From Lantana camara (lineage: Eukaryota > Streptophyta > Magnoliopsida > Lamiales > Verbenaceae): a DNA stretch of 64,000 bases. Position numbers and translations under genes: made by a program. This document shows, piece by piece, positions 24,542 through 36,089 of the stretch. The stretch lies in contig CM074857.1 in assembly GCA_037501455.1 (NCBI GenBank), forward strand, positions 108,905,501-108,969,500, written 5' to 3'. How positions within the stretch are numbered: the first letter of the stretch is position 1; every line of letters begins with the position of its first letter. A model generated the notes under the pieces. That model did not search any database, was not told where the DNA came from, and worked only from the letters and a program-made list of their open reading frames with translations.

Positions 24542-26350
24542 TCACACCAATCTAGCAAGAATCTTGATCACGTCGTCCATCGACGGCCTGTGCAACGGAT
24601 CGTCCTCGATGCATGATCCGCCTAAAACCGCCAAACACAACGCCTCCGCCACCGGATAATCATCCTTCAAACAAGGATCAACGAACCTCCTAAGCTCATC
24701 AAAGCATCCTCCTTCAAACCTAATCGAATCCCTCAACAACTTCCCATCAACAGCTTCTTTACCCGAAATCAGCTCCAACAAAACAACCCCAAATGCAAAC
24801 ACATCAACCTTCTCACTCACCGTGGCATGCACAGCATGCTCCGGTGCAATGCACCCTAGCCGGGGGCCGGGATTTTCCCCCGCACTTCCGAAAACGGACA
24901 GCTTCGCCCTCCAACTTGAATTCAAGAAAATGCTCCTAATATTTAAGCTCAGATGAGTATAGCCAGGAACAACAGAGTAGTGAAGGTAATGAAGCCCCAT
25001 TGCAACATCGAACGCGATCTGCGTCCGTCTGTTCCAATGGAGCGAAGCCGGGGAGCACAAAAGACAGTCTCTCAAGCTCCCATTCGACGGAAACTCGAAG
25101 ACTAGATAAGACCACGGGAAGTCGTCTTCGCCGTAACACACCCCGTTGAGCCTCAGAATGTTCACATGATTGATCTTGGAATGGACATCAATGACTCTCC
25201 TCGTACCCTCGAATCTCAGCCGTTTGATCATCACCTCACTACGATCATCATCAATCAACCCCTTGTAAACACCATCATCAATTTCATTGTCTCCATCAAA
25301 GTTCCTCGTGGCTCGTTTGATCTCTTCCACGGTGTACATGCGCACAGAGTACTTGATCCCGGCTAGCAAATCGGGAGACAGGCACGAATTCGTCGAGCTT
25401 CTCATCGGAGTCGAGCACGAGTTAATCGAGCTGATTCTATTCGTTACTATTTTTGCCGAGTTCAACATATTTAAGGCTCTTACATATAAGCCACAAGCCA
25501 AAAGCAGAGCAAGAATCAGAGAAAATCCAACAACTGAGCCTATAATGTAAACATTCTTCAACTCAGAGGCTTCGGACATTTTAGCCACCGGAGTTGTGGG
25601 AAGAAACTGAGGCGCCGGAGGGTCAGAACTCGAAATGCTGAAGTTTATCCGAGGCTTTTCTCCGACCGGTACTAAAACCGTCGTATTCGGGTACACAGTT
25701 GGATTGACACCCATATTGTTAACCTTCCATATATCCTCAACCGAAACATTAAACTTTTCGCTTAGTTTTCTCGTGCTGTCATGGACAACGAAAGGGTACG
25801 TAATCAGGTACTTCACCACCTCTCCATTGCTGTTATGGAGATCACCAGGACAAGCACACTTCAAAGGAACATGGATAGTCTTGTTCTTTGGGGTGAGAAT
25901 GTTTTCCTCTGTTAATGTAATGGACTTAACCAATCCCTGGAAGATCCCACAAGCAATTTCTGATAGCGTAGCATTCCAATCATCATCGCCATCGTCGTCG
26001 TTAACTTTGTATGTGAAACTGGCCTGAGAGAAATTACCTGCACAGGAACACAGAACAGGGACAAGAACTTCATGGCCGGCCTGAAGGACTTCGTCCGAAC
26101 CCGAAACATGGCTGTTGTTGGAAAGTAAGCTGTCCGAATCAATACTGAAAAGATTCGAGATTGTCTTGATCGTCTGGAAGCGGTCGTTGGCCCTGTAAAC
26201 GACGAACGTCCGACACGGTAAGGGGGTGCTGCTGCAGTTGTATCTTGTCCCTGGAAAGTTTGTGTCCGAAGAGCATAGTGTCTGATCATAGAACTGTTGG
26301 CTAAGGATTGAGTGAAAACATAAACATAGGAGCAAACATATGTAGATCAT
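24542..26350 (-). CDS. LysM receptor-like protein with pseudokinase domain (LYK4/LYK5 type), 602 aa
   Basis: A single-exon plasma-membrane receptor of the family that binds chitin or related glycans, usually working with an active kinase such as CERK1. Signal peptide about 1-17 (cut before QQFYDQ). The ectodomain has three LysM repeats (about 47-100, 112-164 and 180-229) joined by C101-S-C103 and C165-A-C167, the CXC pairs of plant LysM receptors. Membrane segment about 267-290. Kinase-like domain about 338-602. The ATP-site lysine survives (VMIK, K376), as do APE (502-504) and DVFAFGVVLLEL. The glycine-rich loop is eroded, HRD is replaced by HLSLN (466-470), and DFG by VFG (486-488). Loss of these motifs is usual for LYK4/LYK5 relatives, so it is probably a co-receptor and not an enzyme. 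The intronless structure also fits that clade. LYK4 versus LYK5 orthology cannot be decided by eye. Confidence 0.93.
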   Translation of the reverse strand: MIYICLLLCLCFHSILSQQFYDQTLCSSDTNFPGTRYNCSSTPLPCRTFVVYRANDRFQTIKTISNLFSIDSDSLLSNNSHVSGSDEVLQAGHEVLVPVLCSCAGNFSQASFTYKVNDDDGDDDWNATLSEIACGIFQGLVKSITLTEENILTPKNKTIHVPLKCACPGDLHNSNGEVVKYLITYPFVVHDSTRKLSEKFNVSVEDIWKVNNMGVNPTVYPNTTVLVPVGEKPRINFSISSSDPPAPQFLPTTPVAKMSEASELKNVYIIGSVVGFSLILALLLACGLYVRALNMLNSAKIVTNRISSINSCSTPMRSSTNSCLSPDLLAGIKYSVRMYTVEEIKRATRNFDGDNEIDDGVYKGLIDDDRSEVMIKRLRFEGTRRVIDVHSKINHVNILRLNGVCYGEDDFPWSYLVFEFPSNGSLRDCLLCSPASLHWNRRTQIAFDVAMGLHYLHYSVVPGYTHLSLNIRSIFLNSSWRAKLSVFGSAGENPGPRLGCIAPEHAVHATVSEKVDVFAFGVVLLELISGKEAVDGKLLRDSIRFEGGCFDELRRFVDPCLKDDYPVAEALCLAVLGGSCIEDDPLHRPSMDDVIKILARLV

Positions 26351-27342
26351 TGTAAAGTAGGAAAGATTATGGCATGCATTGTAGTTCTTGAAATGATCTG
26401 GTTTGATTCAGAAAGCAGGAACTTGAGAAATTTCTGTTTTTGGAAGAGTTGGTCAAGGAAAAAGACAGGGATTATTGAGGTGATGATGCGAGGGAAGATT
26501 AGATTAATTATTTTAGATTATGATTAGAGAGAATTAAATCATTGATGGAGTAAAGATTAGAGTAGTGATGTGATTTGTGGGGTGATTAATGGCCGGCTGA
26601 TATAGTAAGAGTCCAGATTGTGAGCAATATTTGAGAGTATTTTGGAATGTTTCCTCTTGTATATTAGCCTTGAAGAATCTTTCAATGATATAACTGTGGA
26701 TGGACATATCGCATAATCAACATCAATTAGACATAATAATGACTATGATAAGCTAAAGGGAGAAGTTTTGTTTTGTGGATGTTGACCTTGAGACTCGAGT
26801 TTGGGTCTGGTGTTTCAGTTTTATTTTTCGTTTCATGTTTCATTCACGTACACACGTCAAGTGTATCTGTAAGCGGTTGAAGTCAAGAGATAGAAATAAT
26901 TATGATATGGAAAAAAAATAGTTCGAGGACATCCTCTCGTCTAATCTCATCTGTCCGTCTTTCTAAATTATTTTGCATTTGTTAAACTTAACATTGACAT
27001 TTTCTGGAGAGTAGCCGTTTGATTGGTTGATACAATGTAAGGTAAGTTACCGTTTTGCTTAGATGGAAAGAGGATCAAGAATTCATATCTGACGAAGGCT
27101 ATAAAGAAGAGATGAAAAGAAAGAAGAAAGCAGGTTAATTTCCACACACATGACATATCTGTAGTCTTTGCTCAAAACTCGTAAGTTTAATGGACAATAA
27201 TTCAAAGCAAGTCAAAAATGTTGATTATTTAAGTTAGAACTCGTTTACTTATCTATAATATGCTGGGCGGGGCCATGGCCCCTTATATAAAGTTGTTTAC
27301 ATAAAATTGGGCTCCTCTCATAGGCTAGGGGCTTCCTATTAG
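26351..27342. other. Promoter-side intergenic DNA of the LysM receptor gene
   Basis: No gene is supported. On the minus strand the first few hundred bases would be the leader and promoter of the receptor. A TTGACC (W-box-like) element lies on the minus strand near 26450, which would fit a defence-responsive gene but is weak evidence alone. Confidence 0.35.
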
Positions 27343-27350
27343 TATTGGCT

Positions 27351-27868
27351 AGGGCTCTATACGGATCGGATTCGGTCCGAATTAGAGGATTCCAAATCCG
27401 AATCCAACACAAAAATTCAATAACCGAATCCGAATCCTATAAAAGATTCAACCCGATTAACAAATTTAATATAAAAATAAATATAATTACATAATATTTA
27501 ATAAATAATTGATATTTAATGGACTATTTGATGGTTTTGTTTGTATTTATTTAAAATATGTTAATTTAAACTTATTAATAAAGGAAAATATATACTTTTA
27601 GAGTAAACAATTCAAATTTTATTATTATTTAAAGTGATAAGTATGTGAAATTTTTAATTTTAATCATTTGACTTAATATTGTGTACTAGTAAATAATTTA
27701 TTTAATTAAATATTATATACAAAATTGGATTCGAATTTTTTAATTCCATATTCGATCCATTTATTTCGGATAACGAATATTTATAATCAAATATGATTCA
27801 TTATCGAACGAATATACAAATATTCGGATCGGGTTCGGAGCGAATTCGAATTAAAATCCGATCCATTA
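27351..27868. mobile_element. hAT-like element, 518 bp, 8-bp target duplication
   Basis: TATTGGCT occurs immediately outside both ends (27343-27350 and 27869-27876). The ends are less well matched than in the other copies but both carry GGATCGGATT just inside. The interior is the reverse-orientation relative of 8523-9107, with shared AT-rich blocks including AAAGTGATAAGTATGTGAAA. It is non-coding. Confidence 0.7.
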
Positions 27869-28176
27869 TATTGGCTATTGTCCTAGTACCGGTAGTGGTA
27901 GGCAAAAGGCCGAAAAGCACTTTTTAGTGAAAGTTGCATACAAATTGCTCGGGATGGTGACCTCAAACGTGTATTTATAGCGAAATGAACTCTCGTATTT
28001 GTGGGAAAATCAGGAATATCTACATCCCCTTCACACATACAGATACAGGCTACAGCTAGAACGTAACGTGTAGTTAAACTATGGCGCCTATGGGTATGGG
28101 TGACCAGACCAAGTTAGTGGATCTACCAATACAAAAGAAGGAATAATTAAGACAAAAAGGCACGGATACCACTTTC

Positions 28177-28765
28177 CTAGCATGAGGAGTTATCTTCAAT
28201 GTCCAAAATCTTAGAAATAATATTCACCTTGAAAATAACATTAGAGTTAGACCAACCCCGATTATAAGTTAGAAACACGGTTGCATGGGTAGCGAAGGCT
28301 TCAGAGATATCAACCTCAAAATGATATCTGAAACGTAAGTTCACATAACCAGCCAATGCAACAACCAAAAGAATCACGGCCCACAACACTAATCCCAAAC
28401 CTATGATGCACGGACACTCCTAAAAATATCATTTTGCCGTGCGTGTCCGACACTCCTCACGTGGGAAATTCAAGAAAAAATCCGTGTCGCCGTATCTGTG
28501 TCGTGTCGTGTCCGTGTCCGTATCCGTGCATCATAGTCCCAAACTCACCGATAGAAGCAAAAACGGCTCCATCAAAATTAACTTTTAGAAACTTGGTTGC
28601 CAGGGGACTCCAAAAGGTAGGGGCAGGCAGCTCTAAAGGGGTAGGATAAGACTTAAGGCCAGCAAGAAAGGAAGAATTGAACCTGAGGGCAAAATCAATA
28701 ACTTCGCCGGGGGAGAAAGCAAACTCTTCAAAAGCAAAATTGTTATGAACCACCATAAAGGCCAT
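28177..28765 (-). pseudogene. RNase H-like LINE relic split by a MITE
   Basis: On the minus strand, 28765-28545 encodes a piece ending in KFLKVNFDGAVFASIGEFGT, the start of an RVT_3/RNase H domain (first catalytic Asp in NFDGA). After the 136-bp MITE (28536-28401), 28392-28177 continues with matching spacing to the domain of the LINE at 52686-53186: AEAFATHA-like SEAFATHATVFL corresponds to AETYAALSAVKL, and NVIFKVN to RVIFEGDN. The second Asp region is mutated (KVN). It is a dead 3' fragment of an L1-type element; the reverse transcriptase part is absent upstream. Confidence 0.6.
28401..28536. mobile_element. GACACG-type MITE, 136 bp, 8-bp target duplication
   Basis: The ends CTATGATGCACGGA and TCCGTGCATCATAG are exact inverted repeats of 14 bp. 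A perfect 8-bp direct repeat TCCCAAAC flanks it (28393-28400 and 28537-28544), which suggests hAT-type transposition. The interior is mostly GTGTCCGT/ACACGG-type short repeats. It lies inside the RNase H relic and defines the full-length ends of the family. Confidence 0.85.
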
Positions 28766-29181
28766 TCTCTAATTATAAATTGTTGGGTGCCGCCGTTTTT
28801 AGTAATGATGTTAAATTTTGATTGTTATATCTCGTTTTTGGTAATATATCATATTATGAGTTTGAGAGTAATTATAAATTCGAATCAAGTCGAATCGTTA
28901 AAAATTAAATCTCTCGTTATACAGAATAGTTGGCTATCCACGAGTTAGTGTATCTCATTATGTGTCTAATTATTTCTCGTATCGATACTATAGCTCCTTA
29001 ATGCGCCTAACTCTAAATATTAATTTATTTCTCATAGATTGAGAGTTCTTATCAGGTTAAGTTCGACACGTTGTTATTTGAAGAGATAATCTTCTAACCG
29101 ATGCAAACTCATTTTTATGAGTTCACCTCATTATGCATGTTCGTCATTTGGACTTTGTTTGAGTTAGGTTATTGACGTAAC

Positions 29182-29653
29182 TTATCTTCTATGGATATAG
29201 ATACGATATGAATACAGTGATACAATTTTTTTTAAAATTTTAGAACACGATACGACTCCGACACGACTATATTCTATATAAATAAAAATATTTTATATTC
29301 AAATAAAAATATTTTATAAGTATAATCTATATAAAATAAAATATTTATAAAAATATGTAATATTAAAAATTCAAATAATTTTTTACTATTTTAGTTTCAT
29401 TCCCAAAAAATTCTAAAATATTAAAAAACGCATAAAAAACATTTGTATAATTATAAAATTTGATCTGCCATGTCCAATTCGTATCAGACACTTCATCCCA
29501 CCTTGTCTGACGCCGTATCCTTTTTTTTTTTTTTTCCCCCGACGCATTTCAACTATATCTGACACATATTGAAACCGTATTCAAAGCGTGTCCGTATTCA
29601 ACACGTGTCGAACACTACACCGATCAAAAATTAGCCGTCTCTGTGCTATATAG
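29182..29653. mobile_element. Long GACACG-type MITE, diverged
   Basis: Its AT-rich core (AAATAAAAATATTTTATA repeats, then TAATATTAAAAA and a CATAAAAAA block) aligns with the core of 52171-52631, and both ends carry mutated ACACG repeats. The right end reads GTGTCGAACACTACACCGAT, close to the other copy. A possible worn target duplication is GACGTAAC (29174-29181) against GATGTAAC (29654-29661). A poly-T/C tract lies at about 29520-29540. Confidence 0.6.
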
Positions 29654-29661
29654 GATGTAAC

Positions 29662-31204
29662 AATATGATTCAGGAGGTGGGACACTATCGCTATTAGTAT
29701 TTCTAACATAAATGATTCATAATAACCATTTTGGGACAACATTTAAAAATCACCTAACTTTTGTTTTTCCTATTTCGGAAAGGAATTTAATTTTTATTTT
29801 TTTAATTATTGCAGCATAATTATATATATATAACATTGACTAATAAATGTGTAGGGTATTCTCTGTCACCCTCATAATTCGGGTGAGATTATTTGCTTAG
29901 CCTTTATTTACTTTTGAAGATAATGGCATTGATGCACGGATATCAGCCCTTATTTCTTATTTACTTAGCATGTATTGTGGCCTTGGTGATAAGCTATGGT
30001 CTGTAGGCTGCACGTGATTTTGGAGAGGAATTATCACATGCTTTTTTGGCAGGTTATGAAAGTCATGATTTGTCACGAGTGTATTGAAAGACAATTTTGT
30101 TCATAACTTTTACAAAATTACAAATTTTGCCACAAATACACATGAACTCTCACTTATAATGTAAGAACATTTTAGTAATTTTCGGCAACCCTCCATTATT
30201 TTTCATGTAGAAGTAAATGACCAAAATAATAAATATGAAAAAACATGTCTATAAAACATGATTAGTAAACAAAAGAAATTATTATTTAAACATGAATACT
30301 ATCCACCTTTATCCTAACATGCAAAATCCTTTTTAATAAAAGTAAATGCTCCCTTAAAGAAATTGGAGTTGGTGTTTTTATTAATACATTTACAAATTAT
30401 GTAAAGAAGAAATAAAATATATTTCAAATTTAGAGAATGACATTTACAAATAAAATCATATATTAGATTAAACTAAAATCGTTATTAATTGACGATTACC
30501 AAAATCAGATATATTTTATTAAAGTATGATAAAACTTTATATCATGTCACAATCATATAATAAAAGAGGAAACATATAAAATTAATTAAAAATATTAAAG
30601 AAAAAGTCTCAAGAACAAAATAAGGAATATAATGAATGTGAAATAGGAATTTTTTGCGCATATATTCTTGAAAAATACATTTTCAGACATTAAAGAAAAC
30701 AAATATTAGAAACTAAATAAGAACCAATAATTAACATGATTACGTAAATACGAAAGAGGTGGGGAAATAACACGAAAATGACTTTTTTTATGAACTTGAG
30801 CTCAAATATTATGGCTCGTAACTTTTAATACATTCATATTTTTAAAAATATCATTTATGGTACTTTATCATATCAAACACGTACCTAACATCATTTAAAA
30901 TACTTTTAATAGAAAAAATTTTAAAAGAAAATTTATCTAGTTATTTTCATTATATTATATTTATATCGATTCATACATGTCATGCATTTTTGTGTAAGTG
31001 AACCGAAACAATGTGCCAAAATCTTGTGTTTACGTGTGTTAATGCATGTTTACAGGTGTTTATATTATTTTACCATTTGGCCCTCCACCTTCCACGGGTA
31101 AAGACCTTTGTTTTTTAACTTTTTCCATGGCAAGTGATGCTAATTAAATTGAAGTAATTTCCCAGAGCAGGTTAAAAATCATGTGAAGCATTGCTGCCAT
31201 GCCC
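29662..31204. other. AT-rich non-coding DNA
   Basis: No gene is seen. About 30820-30985 contains TTTTTAAAAATATCATTTATG and a CATGTCATGCAT-like end, which may be another very worn GACACG-type MITE. Confidence 0.35.
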
Positions 31205-31212
31205 ATTACGGC

Positions 31213-31922
31213 TAGGGCCGTAAATGGATATTCGAAAATCCGATATCCGTTCGCATTCGAATTCGTTTAAAGAGGATATTATCCGTATCCGTTCAAAGAG
31301 AATAATATCCGTATCCGATTATAGACATCCGAATTATAAACGGATAAGGATATAGTAATGACACATCCGATCCGTTTAACATCCGATCCGTTTGTACATC
31401 CGTTAGATATATCCGTAATCCGTATCCGATAACATATATATCTATATATTTTTTATTCCTTGATGAAACATATATTAATTTATACATTATAGAATTATTT
31501 GAGAATTATAAAAAAAAAAAAACAGTAAACGTATATCATATTATTTGTAATAATAAACTCCATTAATTATTGTAAACATATATTATAAATTGTATATTAT
31601 ACTTATGAGTTAATGTGTATAGATTTAATAGATTTATAGTTAGTTATATTAATATTTAATTGTGTTATGAAATTTCAATCTATTATTTTTTATTAAAAAA
31701 TATATGTAAAACAGATAAACGGATTCGAATTCGGATATCGGATAACTCACTAATCGGATATCCTCACGGATACGGATAATCTGATATTCGGATAATATCC
31801 GTCGAATTCGGATACGGATAGCATTTTCATTATCCATCGGATAACGGATACGGATTTGGATAACGGATATGCTAAACGGATTCGGATTCGGATACTGCAC
31901 ATCCGCTCCGTTTACACCCCTA
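31213..31922. mobile_element. hAT-like element, 710 bp, 8-bp target duplication
   Basis: It starts TAGGGCCGTAAATGGA. The reverse complement of its right end is TAGGGGTGTAAACGGA. A perfect 8-bp repeat ATTACGGC flanks it (31205-31212 and 31923-31930). Both subterminal zones are dense in ATCCG/CGGAT repeats, most with (T/C)ATCCG(T/A) cores, which are likely transposase-binding sites. There is no transposase and the core is AT-rich. Confidence 0.85.
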
Positions 31923-31930
31923 ATTACGGC

Positions 31931-32930
31931 ATTACCCCTCGTGACCAAGACCAAAAATACGAGTTCCAATGATGTAAAAGTAAGAGCAAATTAAATTTTT
32001 ATCCCATAGATCAGCCCTTTTGTAATTTTAATTTCATTTTTTTTTTTTAAATTAGATCGGTTTAATTTTATTATTTTTAAAAAGTTTTAATTTTTATCTC
32101 ATCCATTAAATAATTGATGAAAAATATATATTTTTTTATCGTTAAGTATAATTTGAAGGAAAAGTTATTATTTATTATAATATTTTTTGTGAGAGCTATA
32201 AATAGTCTCCCTAAACCTTAAAAAAGAAAAAAAAAAACAACAAAAACTCACCTCAATTTTTTTGCAAATTGTTATTGTCTGAAATCATTTTTCTAACTTG
32301 ACATATACCCTAAAAGTTTGCAACCTTTAGCAAAACGTAGGGAAGTTAGGAATGATTAACACTTTAAGAAAATGGATCATTTTGAATCAATTCCCCACAT
32401 TTATCAACGGTAAATTAAACAACATGCCTGATATTTGTCGATGTGCACAACATAGATACCGTCATTGCTAACATTGCAAATAACACTAAACTTCATGTTA
32501 CATTTATTGTATGCATTCCTTATTAATATCATGGTTATTTTGTGTACCTGAAATTTGGGAACCCCCGATTTGTCCACTAGCATAAAACCTTTTGTTCCTT
32601 ACAGCATCGGCTCTATAGGAAACTTCCAATTTACCTACCATTCCCTTCTTTGTATATATATGTGCATGCAAACTTTACATGTTAATCTTTTGTAATGTGT
32701 GATGTATTATTTAAATTTTGAATTTCATTTTTTTTGTTGACAAATTTATCTAAAAGCATTTAGATACATTTGAGTAGATTACTAGATTAGAATATATAAA
32801 TTTTGAATGACAGAATTGTAAAAATCGTCCGGTAATTTTCATGTTTTCGGATGGGAGTCATCTTCAATAAGCAAAAGTCCTAATTTATGTTAAGTGTCTC
32901 CGATTCTGACCAAACTTGAATTTTTATTTT
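31931..32930. other. AT-rich non-coding DNA
   Basis: No gene or element with defined ends is seen. Confidence 0.5.
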
Positions 32931-32934
32931 TTTT

Positions 32935-33030
32935 CCCCCCAATATTAAGTGCTAAGCGCGCTAAATAATGTGCCACTTTGTTTCCTTCATGCCGGAAAAA
33001 CGAAACACAAACGGAATGTCTTCGATTATG
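32935..33030 (-). pseudogene. Tiny RNase H C-terminal LINE relic
   Basis: On the minus strand one frame reads VSFFRHEGNKVAHYLARLAL, which fits the C-terminal GNxVAHxLA motif of plant LINE-type RNase H domains. Only this short piece remains; flanking sequence is AT-rich and open frames end quickly. Confidence 0.5.
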
Positions 33031-33566
33031 AAGATTTATAAATATGAGGGAGTGACTTTATAAAGATGAGAGATACATGATATAAAATTTCTCCACCCAC
33101 CTATATATATAGCACCATATCCGATAGATATTTAATATTTTAGTAGATTGAATTAGATTTAATATTAATAATTTCATTTTAAATTCAAACATTTCTTACT
33201 AACAGATTTTGATTTATATGAACGAAGATTTTGAGATTTTTATTTTTTATGATAGTTTTAATTTAAAGAGTTTTAAAATTGTAGATAATCATTAAATATT
33301 TAAAAATATTATTTATTTGTATAATATATTAAAATTTAATTAGATTTCTGCCTAACTGATCTGAGGATTTATGTGATAACAAAATTTGAAATTCCATCCG
33401 TGCCTTAAAATTTTGAATGTTCTATCAATCTACTAATTTAAATTTGAATTCAAACATTTCTTATGAGATTTATATGATAGAAGATTTTGAGATTTCTTGC
33501 ATAGTAAAATAAAAATTCATTGGGACTATCCACATCAGCATATACGTGGACAGCCTCGAGATTGTG

Positions 33567-33569
<3 letters not shown>

Positions 33570-33608
<39 letters not shown>
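33570..33608. repeat. (AT)n microsatellite
   Basis: A dinucleotide AT run of about 38 bases. Shorter runs lie at about 49871-49890 and 51549-51569. Confidence 0.9.
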
Positions 33609-33611
<3 letters not shown>

Positions 33612-33621
33612 AAAATTTCAA

Positions 33622-35490
33622 CGATGTAGCAGAAAATTAATTCAGACAAAGCAATAGAAATCCGTAACATATTTAGGAGAATAAAGATAACTAGTAATTT
33701 TGCACATTCAATGCATGTGCAAATAAAAAATGATTATTGTACCAATATATTAAAATAAAAAAAATATTAAATATATACTCTATAGTTATTTTTAATATAA
33801 TCATTAATTTATAATAAAAAATAAATAAGTAGCATAAAATAATATCATATTAGTAATTATCAAAGTTTAAAATATAAGTGAAAAGTGATAAAAATTATAA
33901 TAATAAAACAAGAAATGCAAGTTAGGAGAGAGGGGAAAAAAAAAAGAGAAGTTAAAGAAAAGAAGTGATGGGACAGAAAAGAGAAATTAATGACTATGGA
34001 GGAGAAGCGGGGATATGGGATCACATTCCTGAAGGAATCATGAATTAGTTTTTTTGGTTCTGTTGGGCTTGTGGCCCTGCTCTTGCACCAAGGAAAAGAG
34101 AAATTAAGAAAACGCGCAAGAGATAAAGACGGATAAAATCAATCACTAAATTATTTTTAGAGTTCAAGAGACCAAACTTGAGTCTGTCACTTAATAGATA
34201 GTATAGAAGAACCATAAAAAAGAGCGGCACAGAGAGAGAATAAAGGGAATAACGAAGTAAAATCATCAACGCTATAATCTAATTGGACACTTGGTAAAAT
34301 GGTTTTTATCGGTTCAAACGGTTCAACCAGGGATTGATTTTAAGGGTCTAACCGAATCGGACAAACTGCCGGTCACCGGTTGAACCAGTTCGAGTTTCAA
34401 AACATAGGTTGAAAATAATATAGGATAAAAGGAATAACGAAGCAGAATCATCTACGCTATAATTTCAAACTGGTTCAACCAGGGACGAGTTTTAAGGACC
34501 TAATCAGACCAGACAAGCTGCCGGTCACCGATTGAACCGGTTCGACTTTCAAAATTTAATCTTTATTGGAATTTTATTTTATTTTTACTGTCTCTTATAT
34601 TATTGCATTTACTTTAAAAAAAAAAAAAAAAAACATACCTCCAAGGATTAGATGATTCCAATTCAAAATTATTATTTTGGAGAAAGAATTCTTGATTCCA
34701 ACTATAATTAGCATACACATCAAGACTTAAGAATTTAGGGAAAAAGCTTTGAGGGTGGGCTCCCCGGAGGCTATGGGAGGCACGCCTCCTCCTTAACGGG
34801 TCGCTAAGTACCTAATTTATTTCCTTTCATTTGTTTCATCGAGGGGGTATGAGTGGTTTGGAGATTTAACCTTTATGAGGGATTTGGAGTCAACATTTAC
34901 TAGAATTGAGGAAAAAGAGAAAAGTAAAGAATTTGAAGGAAAAAAAAAAAAAGAGTGACAAAGTGATTTGGAAAGAGAATAAAAGGAGCTGAAAAAAGAA
35001 AAGTCAAGAATTTGAGAAATATGAAAAAAACCATCTGGAGAGAGAAAAAAGGGAGTAACTAACCAAACATATTAGAATCTTATAGGCATCTATTTCTCTA
35101 ATTATGATTTTATTGAACATTTGGTAAAATTTTAATAGCGTAGCAGAAAAATAATTCAGGAAAAGTAATAGAAATCCGTGCTATCATATTTAAGAGATTA
35201 AAGATAATGAAGCATAAAAAAGACGGCACAATTATTTAGAAGAGTAGCAGAAAATTAATTCAAGAAAAGTAATAGAAATCCGTACCATCGTATTTAGGAT
35301 ATTAAAGATAATGAAGCATAAAAAAAAAGCGGCACAGTTATTTAGAGAGAGAATAAAGGGAATAACGAAGTAGAATCATTTACGCATTCATTTATGTAGT
35401 TATGATTTAGTTGGACACTCAATAAAATTCTAATGGTGTAGCAGAAAATTGAATCACCAAAACAACAGAAATCCGTACCAACATATTCTG
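33622..35490. repeat. Cluster of related repeat modules
   Basis: A module beginning GTAGCAGAAAATTAATTCA and continuing through TAATAGAAATCCGTACCAT, TTAAAGATAATGAAGCATAA and GGGAATAACGAAGTAGAATC occurs in whole or in part at about 33625-33692, 34230-34280, 34420-34465, 35140-35236, 35240-35380 and 35437-35490. Between them, a second block rich in GGTTCAACCAG and GCCGGTCACCG occurs twice (about 34310-34400 and 34465-34555). It is non-coding. The layout suggests repeated local duplication of one element. Between the copies are AG-rich and AT-rich stretches with no gene. Confidence 0.65.
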
Positions 35491-35889
35491 GATAAAAAAA
35501 TATTTGAAAAACAAGAGATAATTTATCATCACATACTAAAATATTTATTTCAAGAATGACTTATCCAAACAAATTTTAGAAAAATTATATTAGACCAAAC
35601 ATATTTCCTTTATTTATAAAACAATAACCTAAAAGTTGCTTGTTCCCCACGTTTTCCTGTTAATACAAATTTAAAAAGAAGCTCATTAAAAATACTTTTC
35701 TTTCCCAACACTTAAAAAAAAAATAGTATTTAATTCATTTTTTAATTATCTCACTTTTTCTAATTTATTATTTATAATTTTAATTTAAAGCAAAGGTTAT
35801 AGAGGCATTTTTAGTAGAAAAAAGGCAAACAGGGGCAGAGTTGAAATTTCAGAGATATGCTATAAATGCATGCAAGTACAAACATCTCT

Positions 35890-36089
35890 GCAGAGCGCAG
35901 ACTGTTCATTTCCAAGGACTTTCCTTTCCCTCTCTGCTGTTCATAAAAATGGAAATTTGATTGATTATCATGTATACCTTCCAGGGGAAGTAAAATGCTT
36001 TTCGAAATTCAAATCAAGGTTATCTTGGAGTTCTGTGTACCTGTAATGCCACAATCTAGGGTTTTGTTTACAGCTTAAGCTGCCTTAAG
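35890..36089 (+). other. Probable 5' untranslated exon of the MOM1-like gene
   Basis: A pyrimidine-rich, less AT-rich leader-like segment ends in CTTAAG followed by GTACAATT, a plausible donor site. The matching acceptor TTTCAG is at 36871-36876, ten bases before the ATG. The start of transcription is not defined. The 72-codon open frame at 36107-36325 lies in the intron between and has no start or domain. Confidence 0.4.

Noticed and set aside
25635..26027. Plus-strand open frame across the LysM receptor gene
   Set aside because: Antisense shadow of a well-supported coding sequence.
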